From Rheinheimera pacifica (lineage in GTDB: Bacteria; Pseudomonadota; Gammaproteobacteria; Enterobacterales; Alteromonadaceae), in NCBI RefSeq assembly GCF_024809855.1, contig NZ_JANUEM010000010.1, positions 100,223 to 164,222 of the forward strand: a stretch of 64,000 bases of DNA. The letters are read 5' to 3'. The stretch's first letter is position 1, and the number at the start of each line of letters is the position of its first letter. The notes under the pieces are model-generated. The model was not told the origin of the DNA. It saw only the letters and a program-made list of their open reading frames with translations, and searched no databases. Below, one piece after another: positions 17,973 through 28,869 of this stretch. The position numbers and the translations under genes were made by a program.

Positions 17973-20281
17973 AGCTTGGCAAAGGCTTCGGCAAATGCAT
18001 TGCCCATTGCTGCGTTATTATCTGCCGGTTTAGCCTGGCGCGGTGCGGCAGCTTTATTGTGCTGTGGGCGTGCGCCGGTTTTGTCGGTTGCTTTATCTGC
18101 ATTTTTCGGCGCTGGTTGTTCGTCCATCCGCATGGTAAGCGCAATACGTTTGCGTTCAATATCCACATCCAGCACTTTTACTTTTACTACATCACCGGCT
18201 TTGACTACCTGATGCGGATCGCTGACAAACTTATCGGTCAGCGACGAGATATGCACTAAGCCGTCCTGATGCACGCCTATATCAACAAAGGCACCAAAGT
18301 TGGTAACGTTAGTTACTACGCCTTCGAGCAACATGCCGTCTTTCAGATCTTTTAATGTTTCTACGCCATCTTTAAAGCTGGCGGTTTTAAACTCCGGGCG
18401 CGGATCCCGGCCGGGTTTATCCAGCTCTTTTAAAATATCGCTAATGGTAGGTACACCAAAATGCTCGTCGGCAAAGGTTTTGGCATCAATACTTTTTAAG
18501 AAGCTGCTGTTACCAATGATCTGCTCAACCGATTTCTGATGCGCGCTGATAATTCTTTCTACCAGCGGATAAGCTTCAGGGTGCACTGATGAGGCATCCA
18601 GCGGGTTTTTACCGTTGTTAATGCGTAAAAAGCCTGCAGCCTGTTCATACGCTTTTGGCCCCAGCCGTGGTACTTTTAACAGCTCTTTACGCTCGTTAAA
18701 GCGGCCGTTGCTGTCGCGGTAGAACACAATATTTTGTGCCAGCGTTTTATTTAAGCCCGCGACACGGGCCAGCAGGGGTACCGAGGCGGTATTTAAATCT
18801 ACACCTACCGCGTTTACGCAGTCTTCTACTACGCCATCGAGAGATTTCGTCAGCAGGCTTTGGTTAACGTCGTGCTGGTACTGGCCCACGCCAATGGCTT
18901 TGGGTTCAATTTTTACCAGTTCGGCCAGCGGGTCCTGCAGGCGGCGACCAATAGATACCGCACCGCGCAGCGATACATCTAAATCAGGGAACTCCTGCGC
19001 CGCCAGCTCAGAAGCAGAATAAACAGAAGCGCCGGCTTCTGATACCATAATTTTCTGGATTGGCTGGCCAGGCAGTGCTTTGATCACATCGGCGGCCAGT
19101 TTGTCGGTTTCACGTGATGCGGTGCCGTTACCTATGGCAACCAGCTCTATTTTATGTTGCTGACACAGCGCTACCAGAGTACGCACTGATTTATCCCACA
19201 TATTTTGTGGCGCATGCGGAAATATAGTGGTTTGGCTAAGCAACTTACCGGTTTCGTCAATGGCGGTTACTTTAACGCCGGTGCGCAGGCCGGGGTCCAG
19301 TGCCAGTGTGTTGCGCATACCGGCAGGTGCGGCCATAAGCAGGTCTTTTAAGTTACGAGCAAATACTTTAATGGCTTCTTCTTCGGCTTTTTCGCGTAGC
19401 TCGCTCAGCAGGTCATTTTCTAAGTGCAGGTGCAGTTTTACTTTCCAGGTCCATTGTACTGCGGTGTGTAAAAACGCATCTGCAGCGCGGCCTTCGTCTT
19501 TAATATTAAAGTGGCTGGCCACCATTTGTTCGCACAGGCTGTGGGCCGTTTCTTCATTGGCATCGGGTACTAACTGCAGTTGCAGTACTCCTTCGTTGCG
19601 GCCGCGAAACATAGCCAGCGCGCGGTGCGACGGTGTGGTTTTCCAGCTTTCTGTATGGGCAAAGTAATCGCGGAACTTGGCGCCTTCCTGCTCTTTACCG
19701 GCAACCAGGGTACTTTTTAATACCGCATGTTGTGCCAGATGCTGGCGCAAGCGGGCCAGCAGGTTAGCGTCTTCGGCAAAGCGTTCCATCAGAATATATT
19801 TAGCACCATCAAGCACGGCTTTTACATCAGCAAAACCGGCCTCAGCATTGATAAACGCACTGGCTTCTGTTTCCGGAATTAACTTCGGATTGGCCTGCAG
19901 CGCATCAGCCAGCGGCAATATACCGGCTTCAATGGCGATCTGCCCTTTGGTGCGGCGTTTGGCTTTATACGGCAGATATAAATCTTCCAGCCGGGTCTTA
20001 TTGTCTGCTGCCAGTATGTCTTGTTTTAACTCAGCGGTTAATTTGCCTTGTTCGTCTATGGTTTTTAAAATTACCTGGCGGCGTTCTTCCAGCTCACGCA
20101 GGTAAGTTAAACGCTGTTCCAGGTGCCGCAGCTGGGTATCATCCAGGCCGCCGGTTACTTCTTTACGGTAACGGGCAATAAAAGGCACTGTTGCACCTTC
20201 TTCCAATAATGCGATAGTTGCTGAAACCTGCTCTGGGCGGGCGGCAATTTCTGCTGCAATTTGTTTAACAATCATAGACAT
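17963..20281 (-). CDS. tex: Transcription accessory protein Tex
   Basis: A 772-residue RNA-binding protein with the Tex order of domains. The N-terminal helical domain contains [20 protein letters not shown] YqgF-like RNase H fold follows ([17 protein letters not shown]). Then come helix-hairpin-helix repeats ([19 protein letters not shown]) and a C-terminal S1 domain ([32 protein letters not shown]). A basic, low-complexity tail ends the protein. Start at the ATG at 20281, behind AGGA; a TTG two codons earlier is less likely. Adjacent to greB, as in E. coli (yhgF-greB). Confidence 0.95.
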   Translation of the reverse strand: MSMIVKQIAAEIAARPEQVSATIALLEEGATVPFIARYRKEVTGGLDDTQLRHLEQRLTYLRELEERRQVILKTIDEQGKLTAELKQDILAADNKTRLEDLYLPYKAKRRTKGQIAIEAGILPLADALQANPKLIPETEASAFINAEAGFADVKAVLDGAKYILMERFAEDANLLARLRQHLAQHAVLKSTLVAGKEQEGAKFRDYFAHTESWKTTPSHRALAMFRGRNEGVLQLQLVPDANEETAHSLCEQMVASHFNIKDEGRAADAFLHTAVQWTWKVKLHLHLENDLLSELREKAEEEAIKVFARNLKDLLMAAPAGMRNTLALDPGLRTGVKVTAIDETGKLLSQTTIFPHAPQNMWDKSVRTLVALCQQHKIELVAIGNGTASRETDKLAADVIKALPGQPIQKIMVSEAGASVYSASELAAQEFPDLDVSLRGAVSIGRRLQDPLAELVKIEPKAIGVGQYQHDVNQSLLTKSLDGVVEDCVNAVGVDLNTASVPLLARVAGLNKTLAQNIVFYRDSNGRFNERKELLKVPRLGPKAYEQAAGFLRINNGKNPLDASSVHPEAYPLVERIISAHQKSVEQIIGNSSFLKSIDAKTFADEHFGVPTISDILKELDKPGRDPRPEFKTASFKDGVETLKDLKDGMLLEGVVTNVTNFGAFVDIGVHQDGLVHISSLTDKFVSDPHQVVKAGDVVKVKVLDVDIERKRIALTMRMDEQPAPKNADKATDKTGARPQHNKAAAPRQAKPADNNAAMGNAFAEAFAKLKK

Positions 20282-20332
20282 AAACAAGGAGTTCCTGATT
20301 AAAAAGCACCGTTAAGGTGAAAAGCATCAAAC

Positions 20333-20355
20333 TAAAAACACGGCAATATTTGCCG
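20333..20355 (-). terminator. Terminator after greB
   Basis: On the minus strand, CGGCAAATATTGCCG is followed by TGTTTTTAG. It lies 52 bases past the greB stop and before tex. Confidence 0.6.
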
Positions 20356-20406
20356 ATTGTCCACTTTGTGGGGCAAAAAATCCAATCCGGCGCTGTGGTG
20401 TGGCTA

Positions 20407-20877
20407 TTATTTGTAGCGTATTTGGGTAATAAACCACAGTTTGTTGCCGGTTGGCGTATGTACCAGCACTTCATCATCTACCGCTTTTTTCAGCAGTGCC
20501 CGCGCCATGGGTGAGTCGATAGAGATATAATCTTTGCGGCCGTATATTTCATCCGGCCCGACAATACGAAAGCTCAGCTGTTCGCCCTGTTCGTTTTCAA
20601 TTTCAACCCAGGCACCAAAAAACACTTTGCCATCCTGCTGTGGCGAATAGTCTACCACGCGCAGCACTTCCAGCCGTTTGCGTAAAAAGCGGATACGGCG
20701 ATCCGTTTCACGCAGCAGCTTTTTATTGTACTGGTAATCCGCATTTTCACTACGATCACCCAGGCTGGCGGCCCAGGCCACTTTGGCGGTAACGTCGGGG
20801 CGTTTTTCCCGCCATAAATAATTCAGCTCATGTTGTAAGGCTTCAAAGCCCTCACGGGTAATTAAATCGGTGCGCAT
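20407..20877 (-). CDS. greB: Transcription elongation factor GreB
   Basis: A 156-residue GreA/GreB family factor that stimulates cleavage of backtracked transcripts by RNA polymerase. The N-terminal coiled coil contains REGFEALQHELNYLWREKRPDVTAKVAWAAS in the first 40 residues. This ELNYLWREKRP variant distinguishes GreB from GreA. The C-terminal domain contains GPDEIYGRKDYISIDSPMARALLKK. Start at the ATG at 20877, matching the E. coli length of 158. An upstream extension to 20994 is not supported. Divergent from ompR as in E. coli. Confidence 0.95.
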   Translation of the reverse strand: MRTDLITREGFEALQHELNYLWREKRPDVTAKVAWAASLGDRSENADYQYNKKLLRETDRRIRFLRKRLEVLRVVDYSPQQDGKVFFGAWVEIENEQGEQLSFRIVGPDEIYGRKDYISIDSPMARALLKKAVDDEVLVHTPTGNKLWFITQIRYK

Positions 20878-21054
20878 TGTGTTGGTGTCGTCCGGTAAAA
20901 GCAGGGCGGAATGGTAGCAGCTTTTGCCGCCGCCCTGCCAGCGATATGCCACTGTTGTACAGCAGACAAACTTTGTAACATAAAGAAGCGCCAAGGTTTT
21001 TCGCCGCAGCGGTTTTTTCGTTTATAGTGAAGCAAATATTGTGGAGGCTTCACT

Positions 21055-21780
21055 ATGGCCAGTTCAGAAACCCCGAAAATTCTGGTAGTTGATGATGACA
21101 TGCGTTTACGTGCCTTGCTGGAGCGCTATTTGGTTGAGCAGGGGTATATAGTACGCAGCGTAGCAAATTACGAGCAGATGCAACGCCTGATGGAGCGGGA
21201 AAACTTCCATTTAGTGGTGCTGGATTTGATGCTGCCGGGAGAAGATGGCTTGTCTATTTGCCGCCGCCTGCGCCAGCAGGAAAATGAAATTCCGATTATT
21301 ATGCTAACGGCAAAAGGCGATGAGGTAGACCGTATTATCGGCCTGGAAATGGGTGCCGATGATTACCTGCCCAAACCTTTTAATCCGCGTGAGTTGCTGG
21401 CGCGCATCCGGGCAGTAATGCGGCGCAAAAGTAAAGAATTACCGGGGGCCCCCAGTCAGGCTGAAGGGATAGTGGAATTTGGCCCGTTTAAATTTAACCT
21501 GGCCACGCGTGAAATGCGCAAAGGCGAGCAGTTATTACCGCTTACCAGTGGTGAATATGCGGTACTAAAAGTGCTGGTAAGCCACCCGCGCGAGCCGTTA
21601 TCGCGTGACAAGCTGATGAACCAGGCACGGGGCCGCGATTATTCCGCTATGGAGCGCAGTATCGACGTACAGGTATCACGCTTGCGCCGCATGTTAGAAG
21701 ACGACGCCGCTAACCCGCGTTATATTCAAACGGTATGGGGCCTGGGGTATGTGTTTGTACCGGATGGCAGCGTCAGTTAA
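21055..21780 (+). CDS. ompR: Osmolarity response regulator OmpR
   Basis: A 241-residue response regulator with a receiver domain (phospho-acceptor Asp57 in LVVLDLMLPGEDG, acidic pocket VVDDD, Lys in LPKPFNPRELLARI) and an OmpR-type winged helix (ISVDVQ-like segment SIDVQVSRLRRMLEDD, then VWGLGYVF). It is followed with zero spacing by its sensor envZ. Gene order tex-greB-ompR-envZ supports OmpR rather than another family member. TGGAGG lies upstream of the start. Confidence 0.95.
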   Translation: MASSETPKILVVDDDMRLRALLERYLVEQGYIVRSVANYEQMQRLMERENFHLVVLDLMLPGEDGLSICRRLRQQENEIPIIMLTAKGDEVDRIIGLEMGADDYLPKPFNPRELLARIRAVMRRKSKELPGAPSQAEGIVEFGPFKFNLATREMRKGEQLLPLTSGEYAVLKVLVSHPREPLSRDKLMNQARGRDYSAMERSIDVQVSRLRRMLEDDAANPRYIQTVWGLGYVFVPDGSVS

Positions 21781-23085
21781 ATGCGTTGCCTGCCGCGTAG
21801 TGCCTTTGGCCAGACTGTTTTCCTTATCGGCCTGTTGCTGCTGATTAATCAGTTAGTGTCTTATCTTTCGGTGGCGTTTTATGTGATAAAACCCACCACC
21901 CAGCAAATTAACCACCTGATTGCCAAACAAATTAAAGTGGTTTTTATTGATGTCGGGCATCAGCAGCCGGTGTTGTCCCATGAGCTGACAGAACGTTTTC
22001 GCGAAGCCACCGGCATTGAGGTGTATACCGAGCAGCAGGCATTACAGCAGGGCCTGGCAGAAGCCAGTTACTATGGTTATTTTTCTGATCTGATGTCGCG
22101 TGAACTGGGCGGTGCCGCTGAAGTGCGGGTAGCACAGGGCGAAACCTACGCCTTTTGGGTAAGGCCGCCACAGGCACCACACTACTGGGTAAAGGTACCA
22201 CTTACCGGGCTGGATGAAACCGACTTTTCGCCGCTGACATTTTACCTGCTGATGATAGGTGTGCTCAGTGTCGGCGGCGGCTGGCTGTTTGCCCGCCAGT
22301 TAAACCGGCCACTAAAAAGCCTACAGCAGGCGGCATTGCAGGTCGGCGGTGGTGAGTTTCCGCCGCCTTTGCCAGAGCATAAAGGCTCTACCGAAATTAT
22401 TGCGGTAACCAAGGCCTTTAATTATATGGCACGCGGCATCCGCCAGCTTGAGCAGGACAGAGCCTTACTGATGGCCGGGGTATCGCACGATTTACGTACC
22501 CCGCTAACCCGTATCCGGCTGGCGTCGGAGATGATGCAAGAGCCAGACAACTGGATTCGGGAGGGCATTATCAACGATATTGAAGATATGAACGCCATTA
22601 TCGACCAGTTTATCGACTACCTGCGCCACCATAAAGAAGAGCCCGGTCAGAAAGAAAACCTTAATACCCTGGTACGTGAACTGGTGCAGGCCGAGCATTT
22701 ACAGCAGCGCCATATTGCCACCGTGCTGGCAGATAATTTACCCGAAGTGATATTAAGGCGGATCGCCATAAAGCGCCTGCTAAATAACCTGCTGGAAAAC
22801 GCCCTGCGTTACAGCGATGGCGATATTGAAATAACCACCGGTTACGAACGCAACCGCAAACGTATTTACCTGCAAATCCGCGATCATGGCCCCGGCATAC
22901 CGGAAAACCAGATGAAAACCATGTTTGAACCCTTCACGCAGGGCGATGTGGCTCGTGGTAGCGGTGGTTCAGGCCTGGGGCTGGCTATTATTAAAAAAAT
23001 AGTCGATATGCACCACGGCGATATAACACTGCATAACCATGCTTATGGTGGTTTGGTGGTAACGGTGTATTTGCCCGTAAGATAG
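21781..23085 (+). CDS. envZ: Osmosensor histidine kinase EnvZ
   Basis: A 434-residue membrane kinase with transmembrane helices at about residues 12-34 and 153-172 that enclose a periplasmic domain. HAMP, HisKA (His236 in [19 protein letters not shown]) and HATPase domains ([27 protein letters not shown]) follow. It phosphorylates and dephosphorylates OmpR. The ATG directly follows the ompR stop. The length is close to E. coli EnvZ (450). Confidence 0.94.
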   Translation: MRCLPRSAFGQTVFLIGLLLLINQLVSYLSVAFYVIKPTTQQINHLIAKQIKVVFIDVGHQQPVLSHELTERFREATGIEVYTEQQALQQGLAEASYYGYFSDLMSRELGGAAEVRVAQGETYAFWVRPPQAPHYWVKVPLTGLDETDFSPLTFYLLMIGVLSVGGGWLFARQLNRPLKSLQQAALQVGGGEFPPPLPEHKGSTEIIAVTKAFNYMARGIRQLEQDRALLMAGVSHDLRTPLTRIRLASEMMQEPDNWIREGIINDIEDMNAIIDQFIDYLRHHKEEPGQKENLNTLVRELVQAEHLQQRHIATVLADNLPEVILRRIAIKRLLNNLLENALRYSDGDIEITTGYERNRKRIYLQIRDHGPGIPENQMKTMFEPFTQGDVARGSGGSGLGLAIIKKIVDMHHGDITLHNHAYGGLVVTVYLPVR

Positions 23086-23089
23086 ACAT

Positions 23090-23114
23090 TAAAAAGCCCT
23101 GCAATTGCAGGGCT
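23090..23114 (-). terminator. Terminator of the S8 protease/chaperone operon
   Basis: A perfect palindrome AGCCCTGCAATTGCAGGGCT at 23095-23114. On the minus strand it is followed by TTTTTAATG. It also lies just past the envZ stop, but has no T run on that strand. Confidence 0.8.
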
Positions 23115-23123
23115 GAATGGCGG

Positions 23124-23681
23124 TTACTGATTAGTATATTTCTTCTCGAGAATATCTAACCGCGCAGTACTGACCAGGCCAGATGAATTGATTTGCTCTA
23201 CTAAAGCGAGCAGATCAACATCATTTTGCGGTTGCACGATATACACTCCAGAACTGCTGGCAGAACGAATTATTTTTAGCTGAAACTGCTGTAAAAGGTC
23301 GTTGATCTCTGCATTCCTGCTACTTAATACGCTGATATTGCCGGTAATTACGCCAAGTTCTCCAGTGATGGCATTACGCACCACCGCATTACGACGAAAC
23401 TCTGCCAAGCGCTCAGTGTCAGTGCTGGCTGCTCGCGCGACCAGTGTCATATTACCAATGTCTTTTTTGCTGACTGAACGGTCTGCCAGTGCTTGTGGGA
23501 CGGCAACTAACTCACTTTGTAGCTGGTAGGTGCCATATTGTGGAGATGTGCTTGCAGCCACACTGGCTTTCTCCTTCACATTTGGCTCCAGCCCAAGCAA
23601 TTCTGCTTTGTTGTCCTGTGCATTGGCACTGTGCATAGTAAGGCAAAGGGTAGCCGCTAAAATTGATATATTGTACTTCAT
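23124..23681 (-). CDS. Secreted protein resembling a free-standing subtilase propeptide/chaperone
   Basis: A 185-residue protein with a signal peptide (ILAATLCLTMHSANAQ). The last about 75 residues (NAEINDLLQQFQLKIIRSAS, then VYIVQPQ, LLALVEQINSSGLVSTAR) follow the pattern of the fervidolysin/I9-like propeptides of subtilases. The gene starts 18 bases after the stop of an S8 protease that lacks such a propeptide. In Aeromonas sobria, the kexin-like protease ASP is followed by orf2, whose product is an external chaperone for ASP maturation. I infer the same role here. No close family was recognised directly. Confidence 0.65.
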   Translation of the reverse strand: MKYNISILAATLCLTMHSANAQDNKAELLGLEPNVKEKASVAASTSPQYGTYQLQSELVAVPQALADRSVSKKDIGNMTLVARAASTDTERLAEFRRNAVVRNAITGELGVITGNISVLSSRNAEINDLLQQFQLKIIRSASSSGVYIVQPQNDVDLLALVEQINSSGLVSTARLDILEKKYTNQ

Positions 23682-23699
23682 GGTTTATTCCTTTGTCTG

Positions 23700-25949
23700 T
23701 TAATAACCAAATACCCGGATGCCGACGCCCTCTAGCACCGAATCCTCAATATTGTTCTTATAACCCTCTGGCCACATGGCGTTGGTTACTGCGTAATCCG
23801 TCGCACTGGTGTCTAACAGACGTATTGTCCAGGTGCCTTTACCATTTTCACCATAGAAAGCATTAGATAAAAAGACAGAGTTTTTCAGTATATATCCTTC
23901 ACTGTAACCTGCAGAAAAATCTACCGCTGGATCAGCGATTGCCTGTTTGGAGGACAACAATATACTGGTAGTTCCGCTTGGTGAGGTAACTTCAATTGCG
24001 AGATCGATACCTGCTGTGGTCTGGCTTGTCAGGGTATCTGATCTCAGCTCAGCATTGGCAACATCAAAAGCAAATTGAACACCTTCAATGGTAATATCAT
24101 CAGTAAGCTCCAATGTCGTTACCGTGCCCCCTGCATTGTTATCCGGAATTGCCAGCGCCAGCGCAGGCTCATCCGCCTGAGTGCCTGCTGCTATCCATGG
24201 TGTGATTATTTGTGTTGGTAAGGCAACACCATAGTTTTTCGCCATTGCTACTGCAGCCCCTGCATTAACACGGCCAAAGCCATACAGATTGTTATGACTA
24301 TAGCCTGCAGCATTTTCAACCCAGCCCAGATGCGCGGCAAATTTGTCTGCGCCTATTTCCAGCTCTACCACTGCATTGTCGGCATCAACTTTAGTACTGG
24401 TTTTTACCAGGATATTTTTGATATCACGGTAAGAAAGGTTCGGATTAGCACTGTGAATTAAGGCAATAACACCAGCCGCATTGGGTGCCGCTGAAGAAGT
24501 ACCATTAAATGTACTGGTGTAATTGCAACTGGGGTTTTCCGGATGCCCGGGATAGTTAAACGGGGTGAAAGCGGCATCATACTCTGCCCAACCACCGGCA
24601 TCTACGTATGGGAAACTGCTATAACCGCGTAGACAAGTCATCTGATCAGTGGTAACCATCGCTGGTGCCAGATCTCCATATTCTCCTGCCGGCGCTGAAA
24701 TCAGCACATTCGCACCCGCCGTAGAGTAACTGGTGTGTTTGCCGTTAGAGTTTACTGCCGCAACAGAGAAATAGAATGGTGTATTTTGCGAAGGTTCAAA
24801 ATTGCCATTCAAACAAGTAAGGCCCAGCTCATTGGCTGCAGTACAGATAGAGCCAACCCAACTATTGTTGCCGGGGCGCAGAAAGCTGTTACCACTGGAT
24901 TTGGTATTTACGGCACCTAAACCAGAACGCAGTTGTGTAGCCGAATATTCCTGCACTGCCTCTTCAAATAAATCATAAGAAATAACAGCAGGGTAGCTGA
25001 TACCATAGCTACGGTTGAAAACGGTTAAAGGCTCACTTTCAGTGATGCCGCTGCCTGGAATGCCGTGACTTAAAGCGCCATTTAAATCAGACTGAGCTTG
25101 TAAATAGTTCATGCCAATTAGCTTGGTATGCGGTGCAACGCCGCGTCCACCCAAGCCATTCCAGCCTTCAGCAGCTATCAATCCTGCAACACTGGTTCCA
25201 TGATCACCCAAATTGCTCGTCGATGTCGGATCGGTTACGTTCAGTGAGCCTGGGATCAAATTCAGTGAACGATTGGGCAGAATATTTGCTGCCAAATCTT
25301 CGTGTGCAATTTCCAATCCGGAGTCAACTACAACAGCAATACTGCCCTCACCGGTAACACCTTGTTGGTAAGCCGCTACTACATTCATGTCTTCGCCCGG
25401 CACCAACATATCAGCATCAACTCTGGCAGCGATCCAATCGTCAGCAACCTCTGGTTCGAAACCTGCTTCGGCGATCAGAAACGCCCTAATTGCCTCCAGA
25501 TTTAACGAGTATGCAGCCTGCCCGGTGTTGCGCAAATGCCATTGCTGATAAGCCAATGGATCTGATACCGGTGCAGCAATATTTAGCGATGCAGTAGCGG
25601 AAAGGCTACCGTCGCTGACCGTATATTGTATTGTGGTAGCTTCGTCGGCCAGTGGCAGGTAGCTAAACGTTGTGCCCTGCACAGTCAGAATGCCGTAACG
25701 TAAAGTATAAGTGCCTTGTGAACCAGTAACAGCTGCTCCGTTTTCGCTAATAGAGGTAATTTGCAGTGAGTCTTTCACATTCGCATCACTAACGGCAAAG
25801 TTACCCTGAACGGGGAGCCAGCTTTGAGTTGCATCAACGGATACATTCATGGCTTCGGGTGCAATATTTTTACTACCACCGCAGGCGGTGACAGATAAAG
25901 CTACGGCTACTGCTATACCGCTTAATCTGTATTTATTGGCGTTCAACAT
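23700..25949 (-). CDS. Lipoprotein S8 serine protease, kexin-like with P-domain
   Basis: A 749-residue protein. The lipobox VTAC puts the lipid on Cys23. Residues 40-125 form a cadherin-like Ig domain. The subtilase domain has Asp209 (VVDSGLE), His250 (GDHGTSVAGLI) and Ser485 (FNGTSSAAPNAAG). A P-domain of the proprotein-convertase type ends the protein (DLAIEVTSPSGTTS, then FYGENGKGTWTIRLLD). No propeptide-like domain precedes the catalytic domain: the mature-type DPLAYQQWHLRNTGQ starts straight after the Ig domain. The chaperone-like gene downstream may supply that function. It begins with AGGAAG before the ATG. Confidence 0.9.
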   Translation of the reverse strand: MLNANKYRLSGIAVAVALSVTACGGSKNIAPEAMNVSVDATQSWLPVQGNFAVSDANVKDSLQITSISENGAAVTGSQGTYTLRYGILTVQGTTFSYLPLADEATTIQYTVSDGSLSATASLNIAAPVSDPLAYQQWHLRNTGQAAYSLNLEAIRAFLIAEAGFEPEVADDWIAARVDADMLVPGEDMNVVAAYQQGVTGEGSIAVVVDSGLEIAHEDLAANILPNRSLNLIPGSLNVTDPTSTSNLGDHGTSVAGLIAAEGWNGLGGRGVAPHTKLIGMNYLQAQSDLNGALSHGIPGSGITESEPLTVFNRSYGISYPAVISYDLFEEAVQEYSATQLRSGLGAVNTKSSGNSFLRPGNNSWVGSICTAANELGLTCLNGNFEPSQNTPFYFSVAAVNSNGKHTSYSTAGANVLISAPAGEYGDLAPAMVTTDQMTCLRGYSSFPYVDAGGWAEYDAAFTPFNYPGHPENPSCNYTSTFNGTSSAAPNAAGVIALIHSANPNLSYRDIKNILVKTSTKVDADNAVVELEIGADKFAAHLGWVENAAGYSHNNLYGFGRVNAGAAVAMAKNYGVALPTQIITPWIAAGTQADEPALALAIPDNNAGGTVTTLELTDDITIEGVQFAFDVANAELRSDTLTSQTTAGIDLAIEVTSPSGTTSILLSSKQAIADPAVDFSAGYSEGYILKNSVFLSNAFYGENGKGTWTIRLLDTSATDYAVTNAMWPEGYKNNIEDSVLEGVGIRVFGY

Positions 25950-26316
25950 GTTCTTCCTAATTCATAAGGTGTATTTTTATTATTTTCCATAACACAATTT
26001 TACAGGTGTAAAAAAATGTGACGGTTTATCGAGCATATATTCAAAAGTAGGCTGTTTAAAGCATTTTCTTAGTGTCCACGTCATTTTTTTAGGTTTTTTT
26101 GTAAATTATTAATCATATTTTGATGATGTTGTGTATAAAAAATAGACGGTCCGCTTTGCAGGTAGATAAGGGTTTATTGTTATTCAGATAACAGAAAATG
26201 TGCTTGATCTAGGGTTACCTTGATGTTTTAGCCTCTGGTGCTGTTTTACTACTGCCAGCTTCTGGCAGGGGTTAAGCTAAACTGTTAGCGGCAATTTCAA
26301 GGTTATAGGGGGTAAA
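25950..26316. other. Divergent intergenic region with a 16-bp palindrome
   Basis: A 367-bp AT-rich region between the divergent S8 protease and the ABC exporter. It holds a perfect palindrome TTTTACAGGTGTAAAA (25998-26013), 49 bp from the protease start. A hairpin CTGCCAG-ctt-CTGGCAG (26252-26268) lies in the presumed exporter leader. No gene is supported here. Confidence 0.45.
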
Positions 26317-27243
26317 GTGCAAGCTATTATTCAGGTAAACAATTTAGGCAAAACTTATCCGTCCGGTTTTCAGGCGTTGCAAAACATTGAATTGGAAATC
26401 CGCCGTGGTGAAATCTTTGCTTTGCTGGGGCCGAACGGTGCTGGCAAAACGACTTTAATCAGTATTATCTGCGGCATTGTGAACCCGGGTGAGGGCACTG
26501 TACTGGTAGACGGCCTGGATATAGTGCAGCAGTACCGCAAAGCCCGCCAGCGTATTGGCCTGGTGCCGCAGGAGTTGTCGGTGAGTATCTTTGAAACGGT
26601 GTGGGATACCGTTAGCTTTAGCCGTGGCTTATTTGGTAAACCGGCTGATCCGGCCTATTTGCAGCAACTGCTGCGCGATTTATCGTTGTGGGATAAAAAA
26701 GACAGCAAAATTATGACGTTGTCCGGCGGTATGAAACGGCGGGTATTAATAGCCAAAGCGCTGGCGCATCAGCCACAAATTTTGTTTCTGGATGAGCCTA
26801 CCGCCGGGGTAGATGTAGAGCTGCGCCGTGATATGTGGCAGATGATCCGCCGCCTGCGCGACAGTGGCGTGACTATTATTCTTACCACCCACTATATTGA
26901 AGAAGCCGAAGATATGGCCGACCGTATTGGCGTGATCCGGGCTGGTAAGTTGATCCTGGTAGATGACAAAACCAGCCTGATGCAAAAACTGGGTAAGAAG
27001 CAATTGCTGTTGCAATTAACCACACCATTACAGCAAATCCCGGCGGCGCTGGCTGGATACCAGTTACAGTTATCGGCGGATAATAACCAACTGATATACA
27101 CCTATGATGCGCAGCAGGAGCAGGCTACTATCACCAGCTTGTTACGCCAGCTGAATACTCAGGGCATAGAGTTTAGTGATCTACACACCAGAGAAAGCTC
27201 GCTGGAAGATATTTTTATTGGCCTGGTAGGAGATGCCGCATGA
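26317..27243 (+). CDS. ABC-2 type exporter ATP-binding protein (YadG-like)
   Basis: A 308-residue ATPase with Walker [11 protein letters not shown]-loop LVPQELS, signature LSGGMKRR, Walker [13 protein letters not shown] and the switch histidine in [11 protein letters not shown]. The length equals E. coli YadG. The start codon is GTG, preceded by AGGGGGT. It overlaps the following permease by four bases (ATGA). Substrate unknown; YadG-type pairs are ABC-2 exporters. Confidence 0.92.
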   Translation: MQAIIQVNNLGKTYPSGFQALQNIELEIRRGEIFALLGPNGAGKTTLISIICGIVNPGEGTVLVDGLDIVQQYRKARQRIGLVPQELSVSIFETVWDTVSFSRGLFGKPADPAYLQQLLRDLSLWDKKDSKIMTLSGGMKRRVLIAKALAHQPQILFLDEPTAGVDVELRRDMWQMIRRLRDSGVTIILTTHYIEEAEDMADRIGVIRAGKLILVDDKTSLMQKLGKKQLLLQLTTPLQQIPAALAGYQLQLSADNNQLIYTYDAQQEQATITSLLRQLNTQGIEFSDLHTRESSLEDIFIGLVGDAA

Positions 27244-28001
27244 ATTTCTACGCCATTAAAGCCATTTACCTGTTTGAGTTAGCGCGTACCTGGCGCACGC
27301 TGATGCAAAGTATTGCTTCGCCGGTGTTATCTACCTCGTTGTATTTTATTGTGTTTGGCTCTGCTATCGGCTCACGGATGGTAGCGATAGACGGCATTAG
27401 CTATGGTGCCTTTATTGTGCCGGGCTTAATTATGCTTACGGTGCTGACAGAGAGCACATCGAATGCCTCTTTTGGTATTTATATGCCCAAATTCTCCGGT
27501 ACCATTTACGAGATTTTATCGGCACCGGTGTCGGCGGTGGAAATTATTCTGGGCTATGTCGGCGCGGCAGCCAGTAAGGCGATTTTGCTTGGGTTAATTA
27601 TCCTGTTTACGGCGCAGTTTTTTGTCGATTTCAGCATAATGCACCCGCTGTGGATGCTGACATTTTTAGTACTTACCGCGATTAGCTTTAGCCTGTTTGG
27701 TTTTATTATTGGCGTGCTGGCTAACAGCTTTGAACAACTGCAAATAGTGCCGCTGATGGTGATCACACCGCTAACCTTTTTAGGTGGCAGCTTTTATTCT
27801 ATTAGTATGCTGCCGCCACTGTGGCAGCAAATAACGCTGTTTAACCCGGTGGTGTATTTAATCAGTGGTTTTCGCTGGAGCTTTTACGGCGTGGCAGATG
27901 TGAATGTTGGCTTGAGCCTGGCAATGATTTTGCTGTTTATGGCCAGTTGTATTGCAGTAATTTGCTGGATTTTCCACACCGGCTATAAAGTTAAGGTGTA
28001 A
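27240..28001 (+). CDS. ABC-2 type exporter permease (YadH-like)
   Basis: A 253-residue protein with six predicted membrane helices and the ABC-2 membrane features [33 protein letters not shown]. Length and order match E. coli YadH. It pairs with the ATPase just upstream to form a half-size exporter. Its 3' end overlaps by 11 bases the end of the converging hydrolase gene. Confidence 0.92.
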   Translation: MNFYAIKAIYLFELARTWRTLMQSIASPVLSTSLYFIVFGSAIGSRMVAIDGISYGAFIVPGLIMLTVLTESTSNASFGIYMPKFSGTIYEILSAPVSAVEIILGYVGAAASKAILLGLIILFTAQFFVDFSIMHPLWMLTFLVLTAISFSLFGFIIGVLANSFEQLQIVPLMVITPLTFLGGSFYSISMLPPLWQQITLFNPVVYLISGFRWSFYGVADVNVGLSLAMILLFMASCIAVICWIFHTGYKVKV

Positions 28002-28866
28002 CCCCGTGAACAGTTGGCAGTGCAGCTGCCAGCTGTTCACTCAGCGCTTTAACAATAGCGTGATCCTGCCAATACAGATTATGCGACAACGGATTCCAGC
28101 TGGCGGTTAACCAACTGAAAAAACCACCGCCGCTGGCGTTAATTTCAATATCGGTTACCAGGGCGGCATAGCCGTCTGATAACTCAGCCAGTGGCCAGCC
28201 CAATACATCGTCTTTGTCGTAATAGTTGTGCCAGATAAAAGTATTGTTGGGCTTAGGGAATGGAATAATTTGCTCCATGGCGTGGGCGGCAACAAAGATT
28301 GGAATATTACAGCCGGTGGTAACAAGGCCAACCAGACGATCACCGTGCAAGAATGCAATATCCTCATCAGTTAGCCGGTTATCGCCGCTGATAGCTGCCT
28401 GATAGCGCTTTATATCCCGCCAAATACCGGCTGCCGGTTTTAGCCCGGCTTTGGCTTGCTGCGCATCCCATAAATAGCATGACAATACATGGCAACCCAG
28501 AGAATGCGCCAGTAACATCAGCTTGCCGTTGGCGGTTAACTGCTGCTTTGCCAGATACAGTGCACGGGCTATTTTCAGCTGGCTGTAATGATACAAACTA
28601 TGCGGTTGCTCTTTGCGGTATTCCAGCGCTGCGGCGTCGGCGAAGCCAAATAACATAAAGCGGCGCAGTTTGCTCCAGCGCAGGCGTGAACCGGTAGCTT
28701 GCCACACCCGCTGCTCGTTGTACTGCAGTAAGTCCTGATAATACACGGTGCCGCAGTATAACTGTGCAGTGGCAACGGCTTGCTGTAACCGGGTAAAGAG
28801 TTTGTCAGCATAATCTGGCTGTGTTTCGCCCATGCCATGAATCGTCACCAGTGCTACGGTTTTCAT
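27991..28866 (-). CDS. Alpha/beta hydrolase, last gene of the condensing-enzyme operon
   Basis: A 291-residue protein. It shows an N-terminal HGMGE oxyanion segment (His10) and a nucleophile elbow LAHSLGCHV (Ser122). A late histidine needed for the triad may be in [17 protein letters not shown]. No signal peptide is present. It looks like a serine esterase or lipase-type enzyme, with substrate unknown. It starts three bases after the previous gene's stop, at the end of a five-gene operon with a KASIII-like enzyme and a heme-oxygenase-like enzyme. Confidence 0.75.
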   Translation of the reverse strand: MKTVALVTIHGMGETQPDYADKLFTRLQQAVATAQLYCGTVYYQDLLQYNEQRVWQATGSRLRWSKLRRFMLFGFADAAALEYRKEQPHSLYHYSQLKIARALYLAKQQLTANGKLMLLAHSLGCHVLSCYLWDAQQAKAGLKPAAGIWRDIKRYQAAISGDNRLTDEDIAFLHGDRLVGLVTTGCNIPIFVAAHAMEQIIPFPKPNNTFIWHNYYDKDDVLGWPLAELSDGYAALVTDIEINASGGGFFSWLTASWNPLSHNLYWQDHAIVKALSEQLAAALPTVHGVTP

Positions 28867-28869
28867 TGC

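Noticed and set aside
20407..20994. Longer GreB start at 20994
   Set aside because: GreB family begins at MRTDLITREG; the extra 39 residues have no family match.
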